64,000 nt of DNA from Leptoclinus maculatus (GCA_032191485.1 JAVDOI010000007.1:9422642-9486641); one strand, 5' to 3'; counted from the stretch's first letter, positions 1 through 16,807 are shown. Numbers and translations are program-made. Notes: generated by a model not told the origin, from the letters alone.

Positions 1-1197
1 CATTATAGTTATCCAGTGCCAAAGCAAATGTCTGTGCTCCTAAATATGTGCCTGAAATGTGTTTAAACGAGCCAGCTAAGAAATGGGTCGGAAAGTAACT
101 TTTCTATGAATGAGCAACAGTTTGGCTGGACTTCGTAATTACTGAACACGCAGGACATTATCTATCATCCTCTCAAAGTCTCTGACTCACAACAGGCAGT
201 AAAGGCTCTTATATAATTGCACACAAGGACCCATAGAGAGGCATAAAATATCCATATAGTATCCATATGCACAAAAACACATGCACATGAGTTATTCATG
301 CTATCAAACAGATGTGCATTCACTTATCAGATGTGGTTTTGAAATAATTTTCCTCTCATCCAGTCTGTCAGGCATGTGGTCATAAGGTTTGAAAGCCCTC
401 CAAAACCTGCATGAAGTTTGTCTGACAGCTCAGAGAAAACAAAGGACTTGTCGGAACAAGAGGGAGGACAGTCAACACCGATTGGCAGTCAGCCTAGCCT
501 AATTCATCATGTTCATCTGCTGAGAGGGCCTAAGCCCCCAATCATAAAATGTTTTTTGTGAAAGTTTCACCACTCCCATCATACCCAAACCGCACTGATT
601 CCTATTTGAATATCTACAGGGAAGTCGATAATCATTCCAAGACAGATAAACTTTAGCGCATAAGTAATGTTGTCAGTGGTTTCATGCTTCATGGCCTCTC
701 ATCAGCTCTGTCTTTCGGGAGTTTTGATGCTGTCTCTCATTCTTAAACCGCCTGTGTGACCTTTTTTGCTCCCTGCTCTCTTTTATTTACACCGCTTCAT
801 CAGTGTTGATTAGCCGTTCCCCAACAGGGCTTTTAGAGAGTCTAGACTACTCTAGACTGAGGTGGGAGTGCCTACACACCCTACAACCACACTCACACTA
901 AGGTGTAATCTCTGAGTGTCTTGTGCCCCGAGCAGCTTCACTGGGTGACTTTTTTCTGGGTGGCTGTGGTATTCCACCACTGTGTGTCATTACGGCAAAG
1001 CTAATACCACTCTGCACACCCTCAGTGTCCCACCATAAGTATTTGTATACATGCACACATGCATGAAAATACACCTCAAACCACAAGCATGCATTTACAT
1101 GTGAGCTCATCCATCTTGTTTTGGGTGAGGAAAGCTTTAAGCTCCCTGACATCATACTACACCATACCGGAACACCAACACACACATAATGCTATAC
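1..1197. other. no gene seen
   Basis: AT-rich non-coding DNA. The 60-95-codon frames near 898-1304 have no recognisable protein. A small AGTCTAGACT palindrome at about 839-848 is followed by a second CTCTAGACT. Confidence 0.6.
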
Positions 1198-1404
1198 TTG
1201 TGAGGACCCTTTTTTACATAATCCTTTCCCTAGCCATCAATCTTAACCTTAACCTCACAGCTACAGTAGATACCGTACCCAAACCTTTGCCCATAGGAAT
1301 GTAGACCGCCTCTTAACCCTCAAACAACCCTTTGAGGAAGTGAAGACCAGCCAAAATCCTCACTTTCCAAAAACACCCTCAATATAAAAATTGTCCTCAT
1401 GACC
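1198..1404. repeat. decayed dispersed repeat with inverted GAGGAC ends
   Basis: TTGTGAGGACC at 1198-1208 is mirrored by TTGTCCTCATGACC at 1391-1404. Between them is a CTTAACCTTAACCTCAC-type stretch typical of a repeat found in many fish introns next to CA microsatellites. The class is unknown and the ends are approximate. Confidence 0.4.
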
Positions 1405-1546
1405 TAGAAATAGGAAAGACCTCACACACATGCCCCATCTCAAATTATTTAAACTAATATGACCCTGGAGAACCTGAAGCACTATTTCTCAGGCACAGCG
1501 ATGTTATCTGAAATCCATAAAGTGCTCCTTGTTAGCACCCAATCCG

Positions 1547-1560
1547 CCCCCCCCCCCCCC
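1547..1560 (+). repeat. poly-C tract, 14 C
   Basis: Uninterrupted C run followed by TTAATTTAGCTTAATTTATT, itself a short near-duplication. Confidence 0.95.
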
Positions 1561-1723
1561 TTAATTTAGCTTAATTTATTACCCTTAGGGCTAAGCAGAG
1601 GGCTAAGCAGAGAGCACAAATGTGATGTGATGGTGAAGGGAATAAGGAGAAGTGAAAATGAGCCATGGCTGCATGCTGAAGTATGGGGTTTGTGTTGTTG
1701 GACGGTGTCATTATCGAACAGAA

Positions 1724-1744
1724 ACACACACACACACACACACC

Positions 1745-1780
<36 letters not shown>
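1724..1780. repeat. (CA)n microsatellite with one interruption
   Basis: CA run broken once by CCAA at about 1743-1746. Confidence 0.95.
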
Positions 1781-1781
<1 letters not shown>

Positions 1782-2354
1782 CCATAGAGTACACATGTAA
1801 TCATGTGCACTCACAGACCATGAGGAACAGTCCCATCTTTATCCCTGTCTTTGGCAACAGTCACTTCCTCAGGATACGGACCCGTTTTGTTTAACTTCAA
1901 ACACTGCCTCTCCCTGGTTCCTGCCCTGTCCTGTTCCCTCCTCTCTACCCCTCTGTCTTGTCTCTTAGTATTCCCTACTCTTTGTTCTATGTCCTTCTCA
2001 TTTTCCCTTTTTCCTCCAAAGAACCCGGGAACACACACTAAAACAGGAAGAATGAAGAAAGGAAAGAGTGACAAGAGGAGGAAACCACAGAGCTTTCTCA
2101 TCTGCAGTAGAGGGCCTGAGCTACCGTTCCCTTCTTCTGACTTCCTCCTAGTCAAACCAACACCAGCCATAACTTATATCCTTACCCCAATACTAACCAC
2201 AGACTCAACCCCAAATTACCATCTGCCAAGCATGACAATCTTGCAAGCCCACCCACAACTCCAGCAATGCAGTTACCTCAAAGCAGGACAAAGACCGACA
2301 ACAACCACCTCTGCCACATTCAGCACACTGTAATCAACTAGGACTCAGGCAATT

Positions 2355-2356
<2 letters not shown>

Positions 2357-2385
<29 letters not shown>
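2357..2385. repeat. (TG)n microsatellite
   Basis: Pure TG run of about 14 repeats. Confidence 0.95.
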
Positions 2386-2391
<6 letters not shown>

Positions 2392-3497
2392 CTGCATGGT
2401 AGTGCATATGCAGGCGTCTCTGTTCATTTAAGAAACTAAAGGAATTAAAATAGCTGATGAGCAGGTTTGTGTGCACAAGAGAGAGACAGGACACACTGCT
2501 TGTCGGCACACAAAATCCTCTCAACTTTTGCCAAAGCATGGAGTCTTTTCCACCGCAGCACCTGATAGCATCGCTGCCTCCGGTTACACTATCGAACACA
2601 CTCAGGTGGTGTGGGAAAAGCTATATGAGCTTATCTTCCTTGTTGGGATCTGCCAACTTTGTTATGAAGCGGTGACAGGTATGTACTATCATAAATTAAG
2701 AAGAGGAAGTGAGCTGGAAACTGCAACTGGAAAACACTCAAATCCCATGTAATCGTCTCATCACCACACTGCAGTGTATCTAAAGAGAATGAGAGCAGAG
2801 GGCTGTTAGTAGTGCCTTGCCACTGTGCGTCATGCTGAGATGATTCAGGGGCTGTTAAATGCAATCAGTCTGTCTGAACACAATGCCAGCATGTGATAGG
2901 TTGCAGCAGGACAAGCCAGTCATCTTGATAGTGCCACTGAGTGGATTCATCTATTGCGGTATCATAATTGTTATCATTAGTGATGTTGTCATAAGTCAAA
3001 AAGAGGAAGTGTTTAACATTGGGTTTTTTTTCTTTGCTTCCAGCGGAAAATGTCCCTTTAATTAAAGTAGTTCATTCATTCCATTCACTAAATTCAATGT
3101 TAATCTTTTTGAGTCATTTTAATATAGTAAGTTAAAATTGTATTGCAGCACTGAAATGTACTGGAACATAGAGCCGAGTTCAGGTCGATAGGCAGCACAT
3201 GTTGAGACATTTATAACAGTCCAAAGTAAATGGCTTACTGTAGTGTCATCTTCCACTGTTATTTCTACGGTGGAAAAAATAATATGAGGAAATGATATCT
3301 TTAGTGGAAGATGTAGTTTGAGAAAGTAAAATGCTGCCATAAAAACAGTTCATTATACAGACACTAAAACACTGCTGGAAGCAGGTGTATGAAGAAATGA
3401 TTAATTTCTTATGGCACAGCTTGCTTTACTCACAGAAGACATTTTGATGTGGCACAGGGGAAATAATGAAATGAATGATTACATTTAGCTGTTTGGT

Positions 3498-3572
3498 TTC
3501 AGGGTACTGGTATTGTGCATGCTGACCCACTGTCACAGCTTACTGGGACACTTGCAGGACCAAATTATTAAA
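3498..3572. repeat. dispersed repeat, copy A
   Basis: TCAGGGTACTGGTATTGTGC followed by ATGCTGACCCACTG and GCTTACTGGGAC aligns over about 75 bp with 34135-34207, with scattered mismatches. Family not recognised. Confidence 0.6.
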
Positions 3573-6764
<3,192 letters not shown>

Positions 6765-7124
6765 GAAAGGAATAGTTTTGTTACATTTACAGTTACATTT
6801 TGGGGAAAAGGCTTATTCATTTTGTCTTAAAAGTTAGATGAGAAGATCAAAACCTCTCTCAATTCTGTACGCTCAATATGAAGTTGGAGGAAGCAGCTGG
6901 TTAGCTTAGTTTAGCATAAAGACAAAAAACAGCTAGCCTGGCTCTGTTTAAAGATGACAAAATCCATCTACCTGCACCTCTAAAGTTCAATAATTAACAT
7001 GTTGTATCTGTACAAAAATGTGAGTATAAAACATGTGTTTTGGTTGCAGATATATGTTTCAGATATGTAATTTTGCAGTTTCACATAGAGCCAGCTAGCT
7101 GTTTCCTTATTTATTTATTTTTGC

Positions 7125-7142
7125 ATATATATATATATATAT
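7125..7142. repeat. (AT)9 microsatellite
   Basis: Pure AT dinucleotide run in the middle of the palindromic MITE. Confidence 0.95.
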
Positions 7143-7226
7143 TAAAGAGACAATACATAAACAGAACAGCAAGAACACTGAATACAGGTCAGCTAACATC
7201 ATGTCAGTGTATGGGAGAACGGAGTG

Positions 7227-7227
<1 letters not shown>

Positions 7228-7258
<31 letters not shown>
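7228..7258. repeat. (TG)15 microsatellite
   Basis: Pure TG run in the middle of the palindromic MITE. Confidence 0.95.
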
Positions 7259-7261
<3 letters not shown>

Positions 7262-7579
7262 AACTACGTATGTGAAACAAAAGGAAAGACAATAAGAAAG
7301 TAAATAAATAAAGGGGCAAATAACATGAATCACAAAATATGACAAAATGACAAAAATATGAATAAAGTCAGGGGCTCCGTCCACTGGCACCGAAGCACGA
7401 CCAGGGCACCGTCAGGGAGCTCCAGAACGGGTCAGCAGGATCAGGTTCCTTATTTCCAGTGTTTGTGGTACGCTAAGCTAAGCTTAGCTAAGTGTCTGCG
7501 GGTTCCCGTTTCATATTTAACACACAATAGTGGAATCGATCTTTTCAGAAAAGTGTATTTCCGAAAATGTTGACCTACT

Positions 7580-10500
7580 GCACATTTTGATGAAATATGA
7601 ATGGAAGTTTTAACCTGTCCACGTCGGAACCAAACTGAGCCTTAACTAGTCATTAAGTCATTCAACACCATCATGCTTCCAAAATTCTATATCTATGCCT
7701 AAAATAAGATGTATTATTACTTTAAAAATTATTCACATGTCCTGTAATACACAATACAACATTAAATAAATAAATCTTATGTTTTAATGTTTTCGAATGC
7801 TGTTTTTATCAATAATGTTTGATCACACAAGAGTTAGGATCATTAGACAGGAAAAGAAAATCTTTTTTTCTGTAAGACAAACTGTTCAATTATAACTTTA
7901 GAATTAAAATGACATAGGATTAAAGTGAAACCTCATACTGTACAGCAGTGCAGCATATATTATATTTTGTATTGTCTCTGAAGCTAAAACATCTCACACA
8001 ACATGAGATGGAGTAGAGATGTGTTTGTATTGCTTGATATCCTTTTGATGTCCTTTTCTACAGAATACACAAGTTAAAAGTGTTAAAATAAAGTTCTGTG
8101 GGTTTGAACAATGCTTGCAATAAGCAAGAGGTTGAAGGTTTTTTTCATTTCATTGTGACTTTAAAGCTCTATAAGGATGATGCCCAATGCAGCATGATAA
8201 CAAGTTGACAACCACAAAGTGGCCAACCATTTACAAAGAAGTAGTCAACTAACAATAACAATGAATGTCTAGAAATATCGACAGACACATATTACTTTCT
8301 GACAGGTCTTAATCTAAAAACACACTTATAAATAACGCCCTACATCAATAAATACTTCAAACAGGGGAGACAGATGACGAACAACAACAAAGTTCACGCA
8401 CATTTACACGCAACACTGGGTGAGACGAGTACTGTTACAGCTAAAATAAGAATTTAAATGGACTGTAGCTCATTTAAATACATCCAAAGTCAACTTTACT
8501 CATTTGCTTTAAAATAAGCACAAACATAACTTATATATGAGGAGGGCAGCGTTTAAAAAAAAAAAATCATAATTGCAAATCCTAGTGACAGAAGTGGTCT
8601 TAAGGCAAACTATCTGTCTTCTCCTCACCAACATACCTACCGTTTTCGGAACTGCAAATCCAACTGTGCAAAAGGTCAAGAGTGAGGGCCCGGCATCTGA
8701 TTTGGATGTGCTGACATTCGCTGACTCCCTGACCCGCTTCTTTGTTTCCCTCACTCACCGACTCTATCGTTTCCTTACCCATTTTCAATCACCCGTTCAA
8801 TTACTGCCTCCCATCAACCCCATCAGTCTTCCCCTCAGTCATACACTTTGTTGTGGGGAAAGTGAATTGCTTGTGAAATAGTAGTTCATGTTAAATACAG
8901 GTTAACAGCAGAATAAGACAAGGAGGCGTTGTTAAATGTTGTGCATAAATCAGTGGAACTCGTTAGTTACATGCACGCACACACACTGTGAACATGTGTA
9001 CACACGATATGTTCATCGTGTACACAAAGGAATAAAAAAAGCTTCTTTCAAGTTCTGATTGTGTATAATGTACGGTGCTTTTCTTAAAGGGGAAATCCAC
9101 CAATTACATTAAGGTTGTCTGTCACGAGGAGCACACAGTAATGTTTTCTGTGGCTCGGGGGGGATGCTTTCCAAATGTAAAAAAAATAACACCTTGATGA
9201 TGTCACATGGGAGAGACACAGCAAGGAAGCCAAGCATCTACTGTAGCAAGCTAAAGCGCCGGTTGCTCTGCTACTTCTGGATAATTAATGGTGACAAATG
9301 TTGTCTAAAACATACCGGCCATAAGAGCTTTACAAAGCAGATCATTGATACTCCATTAGTTTGCCCAAGGAGTACTGCTACTCAACCTGCAGAACTAAAT
9401 ATGTCATTACGTCATCCTGCAAATAGATCACTCCCTTTTTCGCCCATCATTCAGCATAGCTGTATTTTCTCAGTAATTTCATCTCTCCTGTAAGACACAT
9501 ATCATCACCTCCACTGCAGCTTCCCTTTCATTATTGAGTCATATTAGTTTCCGAAATGACTTGTTATGGCTCAGTGAAGCGCTGTTTCATGATACTGTCA
9601 TACCGTCAGGCCTGTCAATACCGTCAGGCTTGTTTCTACTCTCTAAATTCTCAGCAAGCGAGAGCAGAGCAGCACAAAATATGCCGAGAACTTCATTCTT
9701 AATGACGGGGCTGCTGTTAAACAATGGCTTTTCCAGACATCACTGTACAGCTTGTGTACACACCATAGAGAACCTGAGAACACTTCTCATAGCAGTGGAT
9801 CCAAACAGAGCTAAAAATACACTGAACAGAGATACATACTGCAACCGGATACCTACAGTCATCTCCTTTTGTCTAACAAGAAGGATTGAAGTTACTCTTT
9901 GTCTTCTGCACAACCAAGAGAAGGTGCAATTAATCGTTTGTATTCATGAAACTCAGCTGTATCAGCCATGATCAACACAATCATTTCTGTCACCCTGGTA
10001 GCATTTATTACAGCGGAAAAAAGGAAACCATTGTGTTATTGTCCGCTCTGTAAGAAAATAAAAAAAACTATTGAGTTGAACATCAGCCGCGTGACAAAGA
10101 ACAGTTATATACTGTCAAAACGTAAATATTTTGACATAACTTTCCAAACTTTTTAGGACAAACTCTTGTTAGCATTTTGAAAGCACACTTGGTCTTCACT
10201 GGCCTCCCTCTCTTAACCATTTCTACAATTTCTGCAAAGTACGTCCTCTCAGCATTTAAAATGGACAAGCTGGGGTTGTCAGAGAGTCGGGGTGCAGTAC
10301 TTGTGACTGATACAGACCAACACAAATCTTAAACTTCAATTACACTTACAACCGCTGACCAAACTTGGTGGAGGAAAAAAGAGCATGGATATAAATGAAG
10401 GCGAACATGTTGAGAGTTGCCTGCCTCCGGTCAGTTCCATGCCCTGTCACTGAGACGTCTTTCTCTCTTATAATACTCTAAACAAGAGGCCTCTCTTCAC

Positions 10501-12031
10501 ATCAAATGAGCCATACGCCTGTAACATCTGCTTACACACAGCACTGAGCTCATGGGCTGTGATAGGAGCATTGCATCTCCATTGCATCACTGTTGGATAA
10601 GTTTGGGGACAGAAAAAAAATGTAATACAAATCACCACAGAGCATTAACTGTTCCGAAACACAGCCTGCAAATTGAAAGCATGCATGAAGCCGCGGCCAG
10701 ACAAACAACAGCACTGCCGTCATATCCCCTATGTGAGGACCAAGGTCTTCAAACCACCAGAACACAATGAGCTGGACCACTGAGTGGCCTCGTGGCCACA
10801 TGGACAGTAATAGGTCCAGAACCTCACCACAACTTAAATAAGAGTGTGACCAGACTTTAACCGACATATCGCAACATTTAGAGCCAGAGTCCCCAAGATC
10901 CTGCTATGGCTCTAAAAGTGGGTGTCAAGGTCATGAAACGGGCCACAGTCTGAAACAGTTCTGAGTTTCGAGTACACCTCAGATAATCTACAAAAGAGGG
11001 AATGCTAGTTGGCTTAGAGTTTTTAAAGATTTGTAAAAAAACAGCGAGCAGAGACAGAAAAGTAATTCTTACAATTCCCTGAAAAGGTGTTAGAAGGGAA
11101 TTATTAGTATTACTAGGAAATCCTTGCAGATTTCAGGAGGGCTATCGGATAGAAGCTGAGCAGTCCACAGAATGAGACAATAGCTGCTAGGCACAGTGCC
11201 AAGAGGACGTCCGGCTGGTAGTGGCAAAGGTGTGGGCTGAGGCTGGGTAAGGACAGACCAGGGGCTTGGAACCAGTCCAGGATATAGTATGATGCTCTGG
11301 ATGAGGTCCAAGCCAGCTGGGGAGCAGCAAAGTCAAGTCCTACAGTAACCTGGATCTGTGTAGCCTGGCCGCACTACTGACAGATTTATCAACCCAGCCC
11401 CGGCCTGGCAGAATCGCCTGCTTAAACTGCAATATATCTACAACTATATCTCACTCATTCACTCTGCCCTGCTCTTTGCATTAATTACATTGGGATTTTT
11501 AATCATTATTTGTCCTCACTCATTCACTTTCATGACTACATTATTTCACCAACAGAAAATTCCACCTCACAGTCATGTGTGCATAGTAAAGTAATTATGC
11601 ACTCAACACTGTTCCATTAATTTCCATGACTGTATGAGTCCACGGCATATCTTATGTTCAGGCGATACCTCACGCTGTAGCAAGCTTTTCCAACAACGTC
11701 ACGTATTATTTTCTAATCCATCAATATTAAGGCAAACTTAATATTACTTGCCATGACTGCAGGCATATTGAGCCCCAGTAATAAGACTGCATGAGGAGAG
11801 AGATAGCCGGGAGGAGGCAAAGAGTCACGGAGTGCGCTGTGCTGCTGGGGTGAGCGGCACACCTGCCTGCCTGATTAAGCTGTGGACAATGAGTCCTCTG
11901 TTGCTACCTGTCCACCTGTCTACAAAGTGGTGCCCCTCCGCTCTATCTATCTCTTCAGCCCCGAATTCCTCTCTCCCTCCCTTGTTACTGTCCACCCCGG
12001 GGTCTGCTGGATATTAAGTCCACATGCACTT

Positions 12032-12098
<67 letters not shown>

Positions 12099-13043
12099 TA
12101 AAAGTCTTTAATGGCTGCTCTCTCCTCTCCTTACTACTCCCCAAAATGTTGGTCTCCGTATTTTCAACCCGAAACAAAAGCATGCCCCACCGCTCTGTCC
12201 AAATCCTCCTTTATGTACGAGGCATCTGTGGGGCTACAAGTCACCTCAAGCTGTTTCATTTGTTTTTGCAACATTTTAGGAAATGTGTATGTATGAAAGA
12301 CTGAGTAAAGAGAGGGATTAATAGTGAGTGTTTTTTGTGAGAAAATAGGAAAAGAGTTTGCTATGCTTTTTTCACAGTTAACCCAGCCACAGTTTAAAGA
12401 TACAGTTCTTTAAATAATTATCATAATGATTAAACAAAGCTCCCGGAGGAGTTAACGTAGTGCTGGGAATTGGCGCATGAGGGATTCTCTGTAGCTGACC
12501 CTTCCTTCTGCCAAAACTAACAAAGTACTTGTTTGCTACTGCCTTGTGAACCCTTTATCTTCCGACTGTTTCCCATCCTTGAGCCTCTCCTCTCCACGTG
12601 TCCATATGACGAATATACACAGAATCACAGACACCAATGATGAACGATGTGAATGTGACATTAAGAGGGATTATTGAGTGTGATAAAAAGGAGTCTACAT
12701 GTATCTAGTGTATTTCTGTGGTGCAGAATGAACTGTGTGTGTGTATGTGTGTGCACGTGTGTCTCCTACGCATGTTTGTTTTTCCTGCTGCCTTTACTGC
12801 TTTACACATGAGGGAGATCAAACTGATGTTGGATCTCTCTCTCTTGTTTTCTTTCTCTTTCTTTCGCTTGAATTGCTCCCTCTCATTCATGCTCCGTATG
12901 TCTCATTCACATATTTATTTATTTTTTTTGTTTATTGTTAAAACAGGGTTAAAGTGGGAGATGTAACAGTTACTGTATTTAAGGTGTTCAACGTTCCAGA
13001 AGTATAACACTTGCTAATTTTTGTTCATTGAAACTGTTAGGTG
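7580..13043. other. no gene seen
   Basis: It contains the CA30 run, an imperfect inverted repeat around 8996-9026 (TGTGTACACACGAT versus ATCGTGTACACA), and an 18-bp near-duplication ATACCGTCAGGC at about 9600-9630. The 145-codon frame at 9534-9971 resembles nothing known. Confidence 0.55.
12035..12094. repeat. (CA)30 microsatellite
   Basis: Pure 60-bp CA run. Confidence 0.95.
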
Positions 13044-13306
13044 ACAGTTAGTCGATTAATCGACAGGCGATCGACCAAAACTTTTAATAACTGCTTATGC
13101 ATTTAAATTATGTTTTCAAGCACAAAGGAGAAATTCACTGGTTCCAGCTTTTTAAATTAAGATTTGCAGTTCTTGCTCCGTTTTCTTTGTTAGTAAACTG
13201 AATATCTTTGAGTTCTAGACTGTTTGTTTGACAAAATAATTTTACAGACCAAAATATAATCAATTAATCGAGACAATAATTCACAGATTAATTGATAACA
13301 AAAGTT
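13044..13306. repeat. dispersed teleost repeat rich in ATTAATCGA, copy 1
   Basis: It contains the palindrome GTCGATTAATCGAC (13051-13064), CTTTGAGTTCTAGACTGTTT, then ATCAATTAATCGAGACAATA and AGATTAATTGATAA. These phrases recur in a repeat common to fish genomes. Related copies: 25263-25478 and, inverted, 44445-44590. Confidence 0.5.
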
Positions 13307-13979
13307 GAGGAACTGTGTTTGAAAAGGTTCTCTGATAAGCAGTCAATGGTGTGTACATTGAGATTTTAACTGAAGCAACAGATAATAAATTGTACAAACC
13401 TTTATATAATCTTTGGATGGATTTTGCAACTATTGAGTCCCCAAATGCAACAATGAATCGTTAATTGGTTGCAACTTTGATTGGCTGCTCTGGCTTTCTT
13501 TTGCTCCATTGCAACAGCAGTTGCAGCAAAGTGCTGAACTTGTGCTTGTCTCTGAAACAAAATTGCAATAATTAGTACACATTTCGATAACACAAACCTA
13601 TACTATCCAGAAATTATTCAGGAGACTCTTGTGTTTCTATGTCGAGAAATATTGAGGGTATCATTAAAAGAAAATTGTAAAATGAGAACTTAAAGTTGGA
13701 GAAAATGCCTCCTAAACCAGCAGCTCCTCCCACTTCACAGCTGTACTGAATGTTACCAGTTTTAAATGATATTCCTATTCCTTCTTTCATGCATACATCT
13801 TCAGTGTGTTGGTCATGATATCATCCTCACAGGAAGTCAAAGTGGTGTCATCCTGGGAGGTGTGGTATCAATGGTGGTCCTTCTTTCTGCCTGAGAAGCC
13901 CGCATCCTCAACATTATGTGCATCACATGTAGTGTGGCCATTAGTAAGGCCAATTACCCTTATAAATCCACTCCCCTGT

Positions 13980-13997
13980 TGTGTGTGTGTGTGTGTT
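13980..13997. repeat. short (GT)n-(GA)n microsatellite
   Basis: About 8 GT repeats followed by GAGAGAGAG. Confidence 0.85.
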
Positions 13998-15782
13998 TGA
14001 GAGAGAGTTCGTCACCGCAGCCTTCTCACTTCATGAAAAAAAGCTGTAATGTAAATGTGCTGTATGTTGAACGCTCACTCGTTAAGTAGGAACCATTCAG
14101 TTAAACACTTTTGAAGAGAAAAACCTGAAGAATGGTGGTAATGAGGTCCATGATCGTTGTTTTTCCCTTTCCAGCTTCCAAGACGCTCAGACTTTAAAAG
14201 TGGGCATTTAACAATACAGCCGTATGCACTTTCTCCACTCTCCCCAAAAAGGCTTTCATTAGTCTGTTCTGGAAAAATTTAGCAAATCGGGTTTGACAAA
14301 TTCTCTAGGTCAGAATGTCATGCTTTTGTTAAACCCACTGGAAACTATCACGGCCTCTTAACCATACTATCATTTTTTTAAAGCTCTGCAAGCTGTGCTC
14401 AGTCCCACTGCCAACCATATCCATTAGAAAAGAAACTTGTATTGTTTCATGTGAATCTAATACCCAATATTACATAGCATCAAAAACTGCGTGTGTCTGG
14501 GAACGTTGTTATGACCCAGACTGAAAGAAGGACCGATGAAAGAGCGGGTTTTATCCATACCAGATAATCTACTTTCCCACCGTTCTGCTCGTTGTTACAC
14601 TCTCTACATAATCGACACACACATGCCAGTAGGGGGTTAAGGTTGGAGATGGAGCTATCAGGTCTAGTCCAGGAGCAATAAAATAACCAATAGTAAGTAG
14701 AGCACTTACTCACAGAGATTATAAACTACTTATTCAAGTGTTATAAGTGGGTTTGCCAATTCAAGTGTATAAATTGTGATCCTTTCCTGCAGCTTTCCTG
14801 CTTGTCCTTGAACTACTGAGTAGCCAACAAATTAACTTTCTTACATTTAAATACATTTTAGCTCCAAAGCTGCAAGATGCAATAAGTTACATTTTTTTTA
14901 AAAAGAGAATCAAAAACCTCCACAGCGTCATTTTATTCCAGTATTATGTTACTTCCTCCACTTCAACGATATGCAGAAGAGACAGCGAGCCCAGGGGGGA
15001 TTAAGAGTACGATGGAGTCTGAGTGGTTTCTGTGCCACTAAATACCACATGAAATTAACTGCACGGCATTTTTTGGGAATCGAAAACACAACTTGCGACG
15101 CAGATGTTGGAAAAAGGGTAAATATATAGTTTATGCTTGGAATAAAGTTTACTGAGGTGGAAAGTTCATTCGGCTGTTTGATATTTACATCTTAAAAGAG
15201 AACAGTATATTACCGAATCAGACAAAAAAGGCTTTGAAACTTTGACTTGTTCCATTCTCTTTGCTGAGATAAGGGCCACGCTGACATTTATGAATGTCTT
15301 TGGCTATATTTAGAAAATAAAAGAAGAGCTGAGAAAAGAGGGAGACAGCAGAGAGGGCATCATAGCAGATCTGTCCAGCAGAGAGCAGACTCACAGCGAG
15401 CCGCAGACCACCGCCCAGTGGTTTCACAGGCCAATCACTTTAAGATGCAAGTGTGTGTTTGTAATTGTGTATGTCAATGGGTTTGTGCATATTATCAGCT
15501 GGCGACACACAGGTAGGATTCTCCTTATTATCTTGTAGCATTACTCTTTTCTTTTAATGCAAAATATAATTAATGTAACCCTTTGTGTGTTGCTACTGTG
15601 GTCCGTCACCTCCGCTGATATCAGGGGTTCATTTTCACACACATGCAGTCTCATTAGTAGCTCTGCTATTATCTGTGATTAAAATGCTATCATGCCTCTC
15701 CTCTTCTCTTTCACAGCTTCCTCCTCTCCTCTCCTCTCCATAAAGGCTTGTAGGATAATGAGGTACTTCATTTGTCCATATC

Positions 15783-15785
<3 letters not shown>

Positions 15786-15814
<29 letters not shown>
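15786..15814. repeat. (CA)n microsatellite
   Basis: About 14 pure CA repeats, 87 bp before the giant CT tract. Confidence 0.95.
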
Positions 15815-15898
15815 AGTAGTAGATGTCTCAACTTTTAACCTGAATACAGAGATTAAGTTAATTTCAGAACACACAGCAGAATCACATTTATAAAAAGA

Positions 15899-16103
<205 letters not shown>

Positions 16104-16741
16104 CCCCCCTCCCCCTTCCTCCCTTACACATTAAGGAATGTATTATTCTGTGTGCTTTGGCAGTAGATCAGCGTTGGCTGGCTGAGCGAAGTGAGCGTGG
16201 CTGCAGATGGCTATCAGTCGTATCTACTGCTAATAAATCTCACAATAAGATCTTACAGTATGCTCAGACTAAACTCTGTGCCCTTTAACCTCTCTCTCTA
16301 TCACCCAACACACCAACCACCCTGCCAGTAACTTCACCTTCCCAGTTTTGACATTTTTCAATACCATCAAAGTAGACAGGTCAGAAAGGGCCTCAGAGCT
16401 TTTACATTTGGAGTCATAGTTTACAGTAAAATGTGTGACAATCAGATCTTTATACAGCACATTTAGTACACTCTGCAGTCTGTGGTCTATCCGACTGCAG
16501 TCAAAGTACAGTGGATGCAGCATGGTAAACAAACGTTGCTCTAATCAGGGATAGACTGACAGTCTGTACAAAGTACAAAGACAGAATGATGGATTATAAA
16601 CAATTATTTTACTATCATGGTTGCTGTTTATGTAGTGTTTAAGTTGAAGTTTGAGTGCTTAACACACTGCCATTAAACATGTCCCTCCTCTTTGGCTTGA
16701 TATAAAGTCTGTCTCTTCTACTTGTCTCGTTCCACCATAGT

Positions 16742-16801
16742 TTAAAGGAATAGTTCGACAAATGGGACGTATGCTTTCTTTGCAGTTAGGGTGAGAAGAT
16801 T
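16742..16801 (+). mobile_element. end fragment of a palindromic MITE (second copy)
   Basis: It shares AAAGGAATAGTT at its start and GTTAG..GAGAAGAT at its right end with the fuller copy at 6765-7579, then stops where the Tc1-like fragment begins. The central half of the element is absent. Confidence 0.55.
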
Positions 16802-16807
16802 GATAAT

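Larger units (their letters stand above)
1405..3497. other. no gene seen; microsatellites only
   Basis: It holds the C14, CA and TG runs and a 12-bp tandem duplication GGCTAAGCAGAG at 1589-1612. Opposite-strand frames of 160 and 119 codons at 1811-2333 overlap and have proline/serine-rich compositions with no family resemblance. Confidence 0.55.
6765..7579. mobile_element. palindromic MITE-like element, split by microsatellites
   Basis: The left part (AAAGGAATAGTT, GAGAAGATC, GGTTAGCTTAGTTTAGCA, CAGCTAGCCTGGCTCTG) is a phrase set common in teleost introns. The right part (7455-7579: GCTAAGCTAAGCTTAGCTAA, TCATATTTAACA, GTATTTCCGAAAATGTTGAC) is its inverted, diverged complement. The whole is a foldback element of about 800 bp. 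The centre contains (AT)n at 7125-7142, (GT)n at 7228-7258 and about 100 bp of GC-rich unrelated DNA near 7366-7455. No transposase. Ends are approximate and target duplications were not identified. Confidence 0.6.

Noticed and set aside
1811..2333. 160-codon plus and 119-codon minus frames
   Set aside because: They overlap each other antisense, and neither resembles a protein family.
9534..9971. 145-codon plus-strand frame
   Set aside because: No recognisable motif; composition is that of translated AT-rich non-coding DNA.
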